Shown here: piece by piece, positions 1-8,285 of the stretch
How positions within the stretch are numbered: position 1 is the stretch's first letter
How the letters are laid out: each line of letters opens with the position of its first letter
Assembly (NCBI GenBank): GCA_020853405.1
Contig: JADYYZ010000067.1
Span: forward strand, 1 to 18,852
Direction of reading: 5' to 3'
Source of the DNA: Acetobacteraceae bacterium
Lineage (GTDB): Bacteria > Pseudomonadota > Alphaproteobacteria > Acetobacterales > Acetobacteraceae
Length of the DNA: 18,852 nt
Position numbers and translations under genes: made by a program
Notes under the pieces: model-generated
What the model was told of the DNA's origin: nothing
The model's input: the letters and a program-made list of their open reading frames with translations, nothing else
The model's database searches: none

Positions 1-803
1 ACTGCGTCGGCCCGCTCGCGCGCACGGTCGAGGACTGCGCGCGGCTGCTGTCGGTGCTGGCGGGCCCCGACGCCGCCGATCCCACCGCCGTGTTCGCAAG
101 CGTGCCCGACTATGCGATCGGCATCGATGCCCCTGCCGCCGGCATGACGCTTGCCGTGCCGGAGACCTTCTTCTTCGACGAGGTCGAGGCGCCGGTGCAG
201 GCGCTGCTCGACGCGGCGCTCGGCGAGTTCCGCCGGCTCGGGGTGAAAATCGTTTCCGTGCGCATCCCCGACGGCCAGGCGCTGCTCGATCTCGGCGGGC
301 TGGTCAGCGTGGTCGAGGCAGCGACGATCCATCGCGGGCAGATGGCAAGCCGCGCCGGCGACTATTCGCGCAACCTGTTCGAGCGGACCGAGCCGGGGCT
401 GCACATCCCGGCGGTGCGCTATCTCGAGGCGCTGTCGTTGCGCGCCCACCACCTCGCCCGGTTCAGCGAGGCAGTGTTCGCGCACGCCGATGCGCTGTTC
501 GTGCCGGCGATCGGCCAGAGCGTGCCGACGCGGGCCGAGACCGATACCGAAGCCGGCGTGCCGCTTTCGTTCGCGCATACGCGGCTGATCCGCTGCACGC
601 GGCCCTTCAACTATCTCGGCCTGCCGGTGCTGTCGGTGCCCTGCGGCTTCACGTCGGGCGGGCTGCCCGCGGGCTTCCAGCTCGCCGGGCGGCCATTCGA
701 CGAGATCACGCTGTTCCGGCTGGGCCATGCCTTCCAGCGTGTGACCGACCATCACACCCGCGCGCCCCAGCCTGCGGCACCGGTCGGGGCGTGCGCCGGA
801 TGA
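1..803 (+). CDS. Amidase (amidase-signature family), C-terminal part, cut by the left edge
   Basis: Partial gene; the first complete codon is at position 3 and about 266 residues are visible. Amidase-signature enzymes hydrolyse amide bonds in the cytoplasm with a Ser-cisSer-Lys triad. That triad lies upstream of the window, so activity cannot be judged here. The visible part opens with GPLARTVEDCARLL, the stretch that follows the catalytic serine region in this family, then AGPDAADP. It ends with the family's C-terminal pattern: a Thr/Asn-type segment RPFNYLGLPVLSVPCGF, then GLPAGFQLAGRPFDE and a helix ending near Pro-rich sequence. Any start at GTG 54 would be internal to the domain and is not the true start. 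The next gene begins 22 bases downstream on the same strand, so co-transcription with the molybdenum hydroxylase is likely. The substrate is unknown; related families include GatA-like proteins, but no gatB or gatC is nearby. Confidence 0.9.
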   Translation, partial: CVGPLARTVEDCARLLSVLAGPDAADPTAVFASVPDYAIGIDAPAAGMTLAVPETFFFDEVEAPVQALLDAALGEFRRLGVKIVSVRIPDGQALLDLGGLVSVVEAATIHRGQMASRAGDYSRNLFERTEPGLHIPAVRYLEALSLRAHHLARFSEAVFAHADALFVPAIGQSVPTRAETDTEAGVPLSFAHTRLIRCTRPFNYLGLPVLSVPCGFTSGGLPAGFQLAGRPFDEITLFRLGHAFQRVTDHHTRAPQPAAPVGACAG

Positions 804-825
804 AACAATCGGCGACACTGGTGGC

Positions 826-3099
826 ATGAAATTCGGCATCGGCCAGAGCGTTCCCCGCACCGAGGATCCGCGCCTGCTTCGCGGCCAGGGTCAGTTCCTC
901 GACGACGTGGTCCGCCCCGGCCAGCTGCATGCGTGGTTCGTGCGCAGCCAGCACGCCCATGCAAGGGTGGTCGCGATCGCGACCGGGGCGGCGCGGGCGG
1001 TGCCTGGCGTCGTCGCCGTCCTCACCGGCGCCGACCTCGATGCCGCGGGCGTGCGCCGCCAGGCCTGCCCCCAGCCGATCGCGGGCGTCATCTGGCCCTC
1101 GCGCCCGGCGCTGACGAGCCTCGTCCGCCATGTCGGCGAGACCGTCGCGGTGGTGCTGGCCGAGACCCGCGCCGCCGCCCGCGACGGGGCCGAGGCGGTT
1201 CTGGTCGAGTACGAGGCGCTGCCGGCCCGGATCGGCTTTGCCGAGGGCGAGCCCGCCTTCACCTGGCGCGAGGGCGATGCCGAGGCGGTCGATCGCGCCT
1301 TCGCCGCCGCCGCGCGCATCGTTCGCCACCGCCTGCACCACAACCGCGTCGTGCCGTTCCCGATGGAACCCCGCGCGCTCCTGGTCGAGTGGGATGGCGG
1401 TGCCGGCCGGCTCGAGATGCTGGCGCAGACGCAGGGTGCCCACGAGCTGCAGGCCGACCTTGCCGCGGCCCTCGGCCTTGCTCTCTCCGCGGTGCGGGTG
1501 CGCACCGGCGATGTCGGCGGCGGCTTCGGCGGGCGCATCAACGCCTATCCCGAACACATCGCGCTCGCGCATGCGGCGCGGTTGCTCGGCCGGCCGGTGA
1601 AATGGCTGGCCGAGCGGGCCGAGTGCATGCTGGCCGACCATGCCGGGCGCGGCCACGAGACCGAGCTGGAACTGGCGATCGATGCCGATGCCCGCTTCAC
1701 CGCGCTCCGCTTCCGCTGGATGAGCGATCTTGGCGCCTATGCGACGCGCGCCGGCCCCGGCATTCCCACGCTTTACGGCAGCCGGATCGTCACCGGCTGC
1801 TACGCCATTCCCTGCCAGGACGTGAGCGTCGAGGGGCGCTATACCAACACCGTGCCGATCGATGCCTATCGCGGCGCCGGCAAGCCGGAAGCCTCGCTGG
1901 CGATCGAGGCGGCGGTCGATGCGGCGGCGCAGGCGCTCGGCATCGATCCGGTGGCGCTGCGCCTGAAGAACCTGGTTCCGCCCGCGAAGATGCCGTGGAC
2001 CAACGCCCAGGGCCAGGTGTTCGACAGCGGCGACTTCCCGGCGATCCTGCGCGAGGCACTGGCCCGCGCCGACCACGCGGGGCTGCCCGCGCGCCGGGCG
2101 GAAGCGGCCGCCGCCGGGCAGGTGCTCGGGTGGGGCGTCTGCATGTATGTCGAGCCGTCGGGCATGCGCGACCAGCGGGTCGGCGTCGCGTTTCGCGCCG
2201 ATGGCACGGTGGTGCTGACCACCACCGGCCAGTCGAACGGCCAGGGCCACGCCACGGCGCTCGCGCAGATCCTGGCCGACCGGCTCGGGGTCGCGATGGA
2301 GCGTATCCTGGTGGTACAGGGCGACAGCGACCTCACCATCGCCGGCAGCGGCACCGGCGGCTCGCGCGTGGTCACTGTGGGGGGGGCTGCGCTGGTGCGC
2401 GCCGCCCTGGTGATCGAGGCCAAGGCGAGGCGGATCGCCGCCCACCTTCTGGAAGCCGCCGAGGCCGATATCGAACGCCACGACGGGCGGATGGTGGTGG
2501 CCGGCACCGATCGCGGGATCGGGCTTGCGGAGATCGCCGCCGCCGCGTTCGACCCGGCCCGGCTGCCGCCGGGCGAGGACCCCGGGCTGGAAGCGACCGT
2601 GCACCATCGCCAGCCGGTCCCGAACTACCCGAATGGCTGCCATGTCGCCGAACTCTCGCTCGATCGCGAGACCGGCGCGCTGAGGCTCGAGCGCTACGTC
2701 GCGGTCAACGACATGGGCACCGTGATCAACCCGGCGCTGCTCGATGGCCAGGTGCAGGGCGGGGTCGCGCAGGCGGTCGGCCAGGTGCTGCTGGAGGACC
2801 AGACCTACGATCCCGCCGGCGGCCAGCTGCTGGCCGGTTCGCTGATGGACTACGCGCTGCCGCGCGCCGACGACCTGCCTTCGTTCGGCCTGTCGTACCG
2901 ACCGACCCCCTGCACCACCAACCCGCTCGGCATGAAGGGCAGCGGCGAGGCGGGTTGTGCCGGCGGCCTTGGCGCGGTGTTCAACGCGCTTGCCGATGCG
3001 CTGGCGGCGGCGGGTGCGGCCGGGGTTGAAATGCCGGCGCTGCCGGGTCGTGTTTTCGCCGCGCTGCACCAAATCGGCGCCGCCGCGCGGCACAAGTAA
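826..3099 (+). CDS. Xanthine dehydrogenase/CO dehydrogenase-family molybdopterin-binding (large) subunit
   Basis: A 757-residue protein of the usual length for stand-alone large subunits of molybdenum hydroxylases. These add an oxygen from water to a C-H bond (N-heterocycles, aldehydes) or oxidise CO. The N-terminus, beginning GIGQSVPRTEDPRLLRGQG, is typical, so ATG 826 is a secure start although no strong ribosome site precedes it. Visible motifs: TGDVGGGFGGR at about residues 227-237 (Mo-cofactor region), AYRGAGK at about 347-353 (active-site loop), and KGSGEAG with the expected catalytic glutamate at about residue 708. True aerobic CO dehydrogenases (form I) carry AYxCSFR in the loop. The AYRGAG type here points to a CoxL-like 'form II' or other hydroxylase with unknown substrate. 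The [2Fe-2S] and FAD subunits are not adjacent: the neighbours are an amidase (22 bases upstream) and an RND adaptor. An uninterrupted run of eight G lies at 2379-2386. Confidence 0.93.
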   Translation: MKFGIGQSVPRTEDPRLLRGQGQFLDDVVRPGQLHAWFVRSQHAHARVVAIATGAARAVPGVVAVLTGADLDAAGVRRQACPQPIAGVIWPSRPALTSLVRHVGETVAVVLAETRAAARDGAEAVLVEYEALPARIGFAEGEPAFTWREGDAEAVDRAFAAAARIVRHRLHHNRVVPFPMEPRALLVEWDGGAGRLEMLAQTQGAHELQADLAAALGLALSAVRVRTGDVGGGFGGRINAYPEHIALAHAARLLGRPVKWLAERAECMLADHAGRGHETELELAIDADARFTALRFRWMSDLGAYATRAGPGIPTLYGSRIVTGCYAIPCQDVSVEGRYTNTVPIDAYRGAGKPEASLAIEAAVDAAAQALGIDPVALRLKNLVPPAKMPWTNAQGQVFDSGDFPAILREALARADHAGLPARRAEAAAAGQVLGWGVCMYVEPSGMRDQRVGVAFRADGTVVLTTTGQSNGQGHATALAQILADRLGVAMERILVVQGDSDLTIAGSGTGGSRVVTVGGAALVRAALVIEAKARRIAAHLLEAAEADIERHDGRMVVAGTDRGIGLAEIAAAAFDPARLPPGEDPGLEATVHHRQPVPNYPNGCHVAELSLDRETGALRLERYVAVNDMGTVINPALLDGQVQGGVAQAVGQVLLEDQTYDPAGGQLLAGSLMDYALPRADDLPSFGLSYRPTPCTTNPLGMKGSGEAGCAGGLGAVFNALADALAAAGAAGVEMPALPGRVFAALHQIGAAARHK

Positions 3100-3221
3100 C
3101 AAAGAGTTGCAGCCGTCGCAGGTCACGCTTTTCATTGCTTCCTTGCATTGCCATCAACTTTCGTTGATGCCATCTGGGGGAGGCAGCCGGCGGCCGACGC
3201 CCGCCGGGTGGGGATGACTGC
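3100..3221 (+). promoter_or_regulatory. Putative promoter/operator region upstream of the first RND operon
   Basis: This 122-base gap is richer in A and T, especially at about 3100-3175, than the coding DNA around it. It contains a perfect inverted repeat, CATCAAC (3152-3158), four-base spacer TTTC, GTTGATG (3163-3169). It also contains a direct repeat CATTGC at 3133-3138 and 3146-3151. A weak sigma-70-like pair, TTGCAG (3107-3112) and TTTCAT (3130-3135) with 17 bases between, can be drawn. A purine-rich ribosome site GGTGGGGA lies at 3207-3214, seven bases before ATG 3222. RND pump operons are often controlled by TetR-, MarR- or MerR-type repressors binding such dyads. No regulator gene is in the window, so the assignment is inference. 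The dyad could equally be an RNA hairpin, although it lacks a T-run for a terminator. Confidence 0.4.
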
Positions 3222-4337
3222 ATGCGAATGCTGACGCAGGTTGTGGTGCTTGCGGCGCTGGCCGGGGCGGGTGCGGCGTGGCAGGTCTACGGCTCGCAGG
3301 TCGGCCTGCCGCCGCCGGCCCAGCTCCTGGGTCTTTCGCGCAACAATGCCGCCCAGCAGGGACGATCCGGCGCCCCCGCCGGGGTGCCGGTGGTGGTGGC
3401 GCCGGTGCGCACCGCGACGGTCACCGAGCGGGTTGAGACGGTCGGCACCGCGCGCGCGCGCGAGGCGGTGACCGTGACCACGCGCATCTCGGGCATCGTC
3501 GCGGCGATCAATTTCTCGGAAGGCCAGGCGGTGAAGGCGGGCGACGTGCTGGTCGAGCTCGATCGCCAGCAGGTCACCGCAGAGCTCGACCAGGCACGCG
3601 CCAGCCTCGATGACGCCCGCCAGCAGCTGGCGCGGGCGCGCGCGCTTCGCCCCACCCAGGCGGTGGCGGAAGCCCGGATCGACCAGCTGGAGGCAGGCGC
3701 CCGCGGCGCCGAGGCGCGGGTGCGCCAGGTGCAGGCGCGGATCGAGGAGATGAAGATCGTCGCCCCCTTCGCGGGCCGGGTCGGCATCCGCCAGGTCTCG
3801 CTCGGGGCGCTGGTTCCGCCGGGCGCGGTGGTGACGACACTCGACGACCTGTCGCGCATGCGCATCGAGTTCTCGGTGCCGGAACTCTTTATCGCGCGGC
3901 TTTCGCCGGGCATGGCGGTGACCGCCGGAAGCGCCGCCTTCGGCTCGCGCCGCTTCGAGGGCGCGGTCACCGTGATCGACACCCGGATCGACCCGGCAAC
4001 CCGCGCGGTGCGCCTGATCAGCGAGTTCGACAATGCCGACGGCGCGCTGCGCCCGGGCCTGTTCCTGAATGTCGAACTGACCGTGCAGCAGCGCGCCGAT
4101 GGCATGATCATCCCCGAGGACGCGATCGACCCGGTGGCCGACAAGGCGTTCGTCTACGCCGTGCGCCAGGGGCGCGCCGAGCGCATCGAGGTGCGGCTGG
4201 GCGCCCGCCTTCCCGGCGAGGTCGAGGTGCTGTCGGGGCTCAACGCCGACGACCGGGTGGTGGTGCGCGGCCTGCAGCGGCTGCGCAACGGGGTGGCGGT
4301 CGACGTCACCGAGACCTGGGCGCCCAGGGCCGGCTGA
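3222..4337 (+). CDS. RND efflux periplasmic adaptor subunit (membrane fusion protein), pump 1
   Basis: A 371-residue HlyD/AcrA-type adaptor that bridges the inner-membrane permease and an outer-membrane channel. A hydrophobic N-terminal segment at about residues 4-20 is a signal or membrane anchor; there is no lipobox cysteine. The two halves of the lipoyl-like domain flank a short coiled coil. The first is around residues 80-110 (RISGIVAAINFSEGQAVKAG), the second around 179-210 (IVAPFAGRVGIRQV). The coiled coil between them is rich in Ala, Arg, Gln and Glu. The beta-barrel and membrane-proximal parts follow, including the common DGALRPGLFLNVELTV pattern. ATG 3222 is chosen because GGTGGGGA precedes it at good spacing; ATG 3228 is a possible alternative. 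The permease gene starts 19 bases downstream, so the two are one transcription unit. The exported compound cannot be predicted. Confidence 0.93.
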   Translation: MRMLTQVVVLAALAGAGAAWQVYGSQVGLPPPAQLLGLSRNNAAQQGRSGAPAGVPVVVAPVRTATVTERVETVGTARAREAVTVTTRISGIVAAINFSEGQAVKAGDVLVELDRQQVTAELDQARASLDDARQQLARARALRPTQAVAEARIDQLEAGARGAEARVRQVQARIEEMKIVAPFAGRVGIRQVSLGALVPPGAVVTTLDDLSRMRIEFSVPELFIARLSPGMAVTAGSAAFGSRRFEGAVTVIDTRIDPATRAVRLISEFDNADGALRPGLFLNVELTVQQRADGMIIPEDAIDPVADKAFVYAVRQGRAERIEVRLGARLPGEVEVLSGLNADDRVVVRGLQRLRNGVAVDVTETWAPRAG

Positions 4338-4356
4338 AGGGGAGCCGGCGCGCGCC

Positions 4357-7300
4357 ATGGTGCTGTCCGACCTTTCGATCAAGCGGCCGGTCTTCGCGAT
4401 CGTCGTCTCGCTGCTGCTGGTGGTGCTGGGGCTTGCCAGTTTCCGCAGCCTGCCGGTGCGCGAACTGCCCGACATCGACCCGCCGATCGTCAATGTCACC
4501 ACCACCTATCGCGGCGCCTCGGCGCCGATCGTGGAAAGCCAGGTGACCGAGATCATCGAGGCGGCGGTCGCCGGCATCGAGGGCATCAAGCGGATCACCA
4601 GCCTGACCCGCGACGAACGGAGCCAGGTCACCATCGAGTTCCTGCTGTCGCGGCCGGTGGATGCCGCCGCCAACGACGTGCGCGACCGCGTCGCGCGGGC
4701 GCGCAACCGCCTGCCTGAGACGGTCGACGAGCCGGTGATCGCCAAGGTCGATGGCGATGCGCGTTCGATCCTGTGGATCACGCTGACCAGCGACCGCCAC
4801 ACGCCGCTCGAACTCACCGACATCGCCCGCACCTATCTGTACGACCGGCTGTCGACGGTGCAGGGCGTGGCCAGCATCCAGATCGCCGGCGAACGGCGCT
4901 TCGCCATGCGCATCTGGCTCGACCGCAAGGCGATGGCAGCGCGCAACCTGACCGTGCAGGACATCGAGGACGCGATCCGGCGCGAGAATGTCGAGCTGCC
5001 GGGCGGCTGGCTGCAATCGCGCGCGCGCGAGTTCACCGTGCGCACCGACACCAGGCTGTCGACGCCCGAGCAGTTCCGCGCCGTCGTGGTCAGCCGCCGC
5101 GACGGCGTGCAGACCCTGCTGGGCGAGGTCGCCCGCGTCGAGATCGGCGCCGAGGAGGACCGCGGCGAGTTCCGCATCATGCGCGCGCCGGCGGTCGGGC
5201 TCGGCATCCAGCGCCAGTCGAAGGCGAACACGCTCGATGTCGCGCGCGAGGTGAAGGCCGAGGTCGCGCGCGTGCTGCCGGGGCTGCCGCAGGGCGTGCA
5301 GATCGTCTACGGCTACGACGAAAGCCTGTTCATCGCCCAGGCCGTCTACGAGGTGTTCCACGCGCTGGCGATCGCGGTGGTGCTGGTGGTCGGCGTGATC
5401 TACGTGTTCATCGGCAGCTGGCGGGCCACCATCATCCCGACGATCGCGATCCCGGTCTCGATCATCGGCTCGTTCATCGCGCTGGGGGCGCTCGGCTTCT
5501 CGCTCAACATCCTGACCCTGCTCGGCCTCGTGCTGGCGATCGGGCTGGTGGTCGACGATGCGATCGTGGTGCTGGAGAACGTGCATCGGCGGATCGAGGA
5601 GGGCGAGCCGCCGCTGCTGGCCGCCTGGCGCGGCAGCCGCCAGATCGCGTTCGCGGTGATCTCGACGACGCTGGTGCTGGTCGCGGTGTTCGTGCCGATC
5701 AGCTTCATGCAAGGCAATGTCGGGCGCCTGTTCACGGAATTCGGCCTGGCGCTCGCCGCCTCGGTGGTGTTCTCGGCGCTGGTGGCGCTGTCGCTGACGC
5801 CGATGCTGTGTTCGCGGCTGTTGAAGCCGCACGGCCAGGAAGGCGGCATCACCCGCTTCACCGAACCGGCCTTCCACGCCGTGCAGCGGGGCTTTCGCCG
5901 GGCGCTCCTGGCCTGCCTCAGGGCACCGCTGGTGACGCTGGGCGGGGCGGTCGCGATGTCCTCGCTCGCGCTGCTGCTGTTCAACGCCATCCCCAAGGAG
6001 TTCGTGCCGATCGAGGATCGCGGCATCGTCGTGATCCCGATCACCGCGCCCGAGGGGGCGAACATCGCCTACACGCTCGAGCACGTGCGGAAGATCGAGG
6101 ACCTGCTGCTGCCCTATGTCGAGCGCGGCGAGGTGACGATCGTGCAGGCCAATGTCGGCGGCTTCCAGCGGCCGCCGGTGTCGAACACCGCCAACGTCTT
6201 CCTGCGGCTGGCGCCGTGGGACCAGCGCACGCGCAAGCAGCAGGCGCTGACGCTGGAGGTGATGCCGAAGGTGCTGGCGGTGCCGGGCGTGCGGGCGTTC
6301 GCGCTCAACCCGCCCTCGCTCGGCCAGGCCGGGTTCCAGGCGCCGGTGCAGTACGTGCTGCAGGGCCCCGACTACGACGAGCTGGTGCGCTGGCGCGACG
6401 CGCTGATGGGCCGCGCCCGCCAGAACCCGAACCTGCTGAACCTCGACAGCAACTACCGCGAGACCAAGCCGGAATATCGCGTCGATGTCGATCGCCGGCG
6501 CGCCGCCGAGCTCGGCGTCTCGATCGCGGCGATCGGCCGCACCATCGAGACCATGCTCGGCTCGCGCGAGGTCGGCGCCTATGTCGATCACGGCGAGGAA
6601 TACAAGGTGCTGCTGCAGGCGCGGCCCGAGGACCGCGCGACCCCGCACGACCTGACCAGCATCTTCGTGCGCGGCCAGGGTGGCCAGCTGGTGGCGCTTT
6701 CGAACCTGGTCGGGATCGAGGAGCGCGCCCGGCCGCAGCAGCTGAACCGCACCGATCGCATCCGCAGCATCACCGTCACCGCGACCCCGGCGGCGGGCTA
6801 TACGCTCGGCCAGGCGCTGGACGACATGGACGCCTATGCCGCCGAGGTGCTGCCGGCCGCCGCGCGGCACACCTATGCCGGCCAGAGCCTGGAGTTCCGC
6901 GAAAGCACCACCGCGCTCTATGTCACCTTCGGGCTCGCGCTGCTGATCGTCTACCTGGTGCTGGCCGCGCAGTTCGAGAGTTTCATCCACCCCTTCATCA
7001 TCCTGTTCTCGACGCCGCTGGCCGTGACCGGCGGGCTGCTGGCCTTGCACGTGCAGGGGATCACGTTGAACATCTTCAGCCAGATCGGCATGATCCTGCT
7101 GATCGGGCTGATGGCGAAGAACGGCATCCTGGTTGTCGAGTTCGCCAACCAGCTGCGCGAGGCGGGCAGGAGCGTGCATGATGCGATCGTGGAAAGCGCC
7201 GTGGTGCGGCTCAGGCCGATCCTGATGACCTCGATCGCGACCATCTTCGGCGCGGTGCCGATCGCCACCGCCACCGGCGCCGGCGCCGAAAGCCGCGAGG

Positions 7301-7479
7301 CACTGGGCGTGGTGATCGTCGGCGGCATGGGGCTTTCCACCCTGGTCACGCTGTTCGCGGTGCCGGCGCTCTATCTGCTGCTGGCGCCGCTGACCCGGCC
7401 GATCGGGGCGGTGGCGCGGCGGCTTTCCGAGCTGGAGGCAGGCGGCCCGGGCCACGCACCGCCGGCGCCGGCCGAATGA
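4357..7479 (+). CDS. RND efflux transporter permease subunit (HAE1/AcrB-like), pump 1
   Basis: A 1040-residue proton-driven inner-membrane pump subunit, close to AcrB's length of about 1050. It starts MVLSDLSIKRPVFAIVVSLL, the first membrane helix after a short cytosolic tail typical of the family. It has the family pattern of 12 membrane helices with two large periplasmic loops. The proton-relay residues are visible: Asp400-Asp401 in GLVVDDAIVVLEN (helix 4) and Lys921 in LMAKNGILVVEFAN (helix 10). A purine-rich ribosome site AAGGGGAG at 4337-4344 serves ATG 4357. Its stop codon overlaps the start of the following enoyl-CoA hydratase gene as ATGA (7476-7479), implying translational coupling. 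By family it exports hydrophobic or amphipathic compounds; the specific substrate is unknown. No TolC/OprM-type outer-membrane gene is in the window, so the channel must be encoded elsewhere. Confidence 0.96.
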   Translation: MVLSDLSIKRPVFAIVVSLLLVVLGLASFRSLPVRELPDIDPPIVNVTTTYRGASAPIVESQVTEIIEAAVAGIEGIKRITSLTRDERSQVTIEFLLSRPVDAAANDVRDRVARARNRLPETVDEPVIAKVDGDARSILWITLTSDRHTPLELTDIARTYLYDRLSTVQGVASIQIAGERRFAMRIWLDRKAMAARNLTVQDIEDAIRRENVELPGGWLQSRAREFTVRTDTRLSTPEQFRAVVVSRRDGVQTLLGEVARVEIGAEEDRGEFRIMRAPAVGLGIQRQSKANTLDVAREVKAEVARVLPGLPQGVQIVYGYDESLFIAQAVYEVFHALAIAVVLVVGVIYVFIGSWRATIIPTIAIPVSIIGSFIALGALGFSLNILTLLGLVLAIGLVVDDAIVVLENVHRRIEEGEPPLLAAWRGSRQIAFAVISTTLVLVAVFVPISFMQGNVGRLFTEFGLALAASVVFSALVALSLTPMLCSRLLKPHGQEGGITRFTEPAFHAVQRGFRRALLACLRAPLVTLGGAVAMSSLALLLFNAIPKEFVPIEDRGIVVIPITAPEGANIAYTLEHVRKIEDLLLPYVERGEVTIVQANVGGFQRPPVSNTANVFLRLAPWDQRTRKQQALTLEVMPKVLAVPGVRAFALNPPSLGQAGFQAPVQYVLQGPDYDELVRWRDALMGRARQNPNLLNLDSNYRETKPEYRVDVDRRRAAELGVSIAAIGRTIETMLGSREVGAYVDHGEEYKVLLQARPEDRATPHDLTSIFVRGQGGQLVALSNLVGIEERARPQQLNRTDRIRSITVTATPAAGYTLGQALDDMDAYAAEVLPAAARHTYAGQSLEFRESTTALYVTFGLALLIVYLVLAAQFESFIHPFIILFSTPLAVTGGLLALHVQGITLNIFSQIGMILLIGLMAKNGILVVEFANQLREAGRSVHDAIVESAVVRLRPILMTSIATIFGAVPIATATGAGAESREALGVVIVGGMGLSTLVTLFAVPALYLLLAPLTRPIGAVARRLSELEAGGPGHAPPAPAE

Positions 7480-8285
7480 GCGCCCCGCCGACCGCCGCGC
7501 AGGCCCCACCCGTGCTGGTCGCGACCGACGGGCGCGGCGTGGCAACCGTCACGCTGAACCGGGCGCATGTGAACAACGCCTATGACGGCGCCCTGCTGGC
7601 CGCCCTGACCGAAGGCGCACGCGCGCTCGGCGCCGACCCCAGGGTCCGGGTGATCGTGATCAGGGGCGCGGGCAGGCACTTCCAGGCGGGCGCCGACCTC
7701 GGCTGGCTGCGCGCCATGGCCGAGGCCGCGCCCGAGGCGGCGTTCGCCGCCAGCATGGGCACGACGGCGGCGATGGCGGCGCTGAACGAATGTTCCAAGC
7801 CGACGCTGGCCCTGGTCAACGGCGCCTGCTTCGGCGGCGGCTGCGGCCTCGTTGCCTGCTGCGATATTGCGATCGCTGCTTCCGATGCGATCTTCGGCCT
7901 GACCGAGGTGCGGGTCGGCGTCGCGCCGTCGCCGATCAGCACCCACCTGGTGGCGGCGATGGGGCTGCGCCATGCCCGGCGCTACGGCATCAGCGGCGAG
8001 CGCTTCGACGCTGCCGAGGCGGCCCGGATCGGCCTCGTGCACGAGGTGGTGGAACCCGACGCGCTGGAGTCGCGCGGCGAGGCGATCGTCGCCGAGATCC
8101 TGAAATCCGCCCCTGGCGCGATCGCGCGCACCAAGGCCAGCCTGCTTGCCGCCAACGGCCTGGTGCTGGATGGTGCCCGGTTGCAGCACCTCGCGCACGA
8201 TTCCTGGCTGCAGCGCGGCAGCGACGAGGGCAGGGAGGGGCTGGCCGCCTTCGCCCAGAAGCGCAAGCCGGCCTGGGCACCGTAG
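7476..8285 (+). CDS. Enoyl-CoA hydratase/isomerase family protein, methylglutaconyl-CoA hydratase (LiuC/AtuE)-like
   Basis: A 269-residue crotonase-fold protein of normal length. The oxyanion-hole segment is RHFQAGADLGWL, and the active-site strand is NGACFGGGCGLVACCDIAIA. In standard enoyl-CoA hydratase the residue after GGGC is a catalytic Glu; here it is Gly124. The second catalytic Glu is kept as Glu144 in FGLTEVRVGVAPSPIS. Glycine at the first position with a retained second Glu and an xPxxIS segment is the pattern I recall for 3-methylglutaconyl-CoA and isohexenylglutaconyl-CoA hydratases of leucine and acyclic terpene breakdown. The subfamily call is therefore reasonable but not proven. 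Its ATG overlaps the permease stop by four bases and there is no clear ribosome site of its own, so it is probably translated by re-initiation after the pump subunit. The rest of a leucine/terpene pathway (carboxylase subunits, lyase) is absent. A 12-bp tandem repeat starts at the base after its TAG stop. Confidence 0.88.
   Translation: MSAPPTAAQAPPVLVATDGRGVATVTLNRAHVNNAYDGALLAALTEGARALGADPRVRVIVIRGAGRHFQAGADLGWLRAMAEAAPEAAFAASMGTTAAMAALNECSKPTLALVNGACFGGGCGLVACCDIAIAASDAIFGLTEVRVGVAPSPISTHLVAAMGLRHARRYGISGERFDAAEAARIGLVHEVVEPDALESRGEAIVAEILKSAPGAIARTKASLLAANGLVLDGARLQHLAHDSWLQRGSDEGREGLAAFAQKRKPAWAP

Noticed and set aside
933..3029. A 698-codon plus-strand frame inside the molybdenum hydroxylase gene
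   Set aside because: It is an out-of-frame reading of that gene, with an Arg/Gly/Ala-dominated product and no motif. The same applies to the 802-codon frame at 4773-7181.
826..3099. Calling the molybdenum hydroxylase coxL (aerobic CO dehydrogenase)
   Set aside because: The active-site loop is AYRGAGK, not the AYxCSFR of true CO dehydrogenase, and coxS and coxM are absent.
3449..3462. Run of seven CG dinucleotides in the pump 1 adaptor gene (possible Z-DNA or repeat element)
   Set aside because: It simply encodes Thr-Ala-Arg-Ala-Arg-Glu with preferred GC-rich codons in a conserved part of the protein.
4306..7545. A 1079-codon open frame on the minus strand opposite the first RND permease, and similar long ones at 706-3135, 7371-9698, 9424-12696 and 14699-17695
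   Set aside because: Their products are rich in Arg, His, Gln, Asp and Gly with no recognisable domain, and they lie exactly opposite genes with strong family matches. Open antisense frames of this kind are expected when third codon positions are nearly all G or C.
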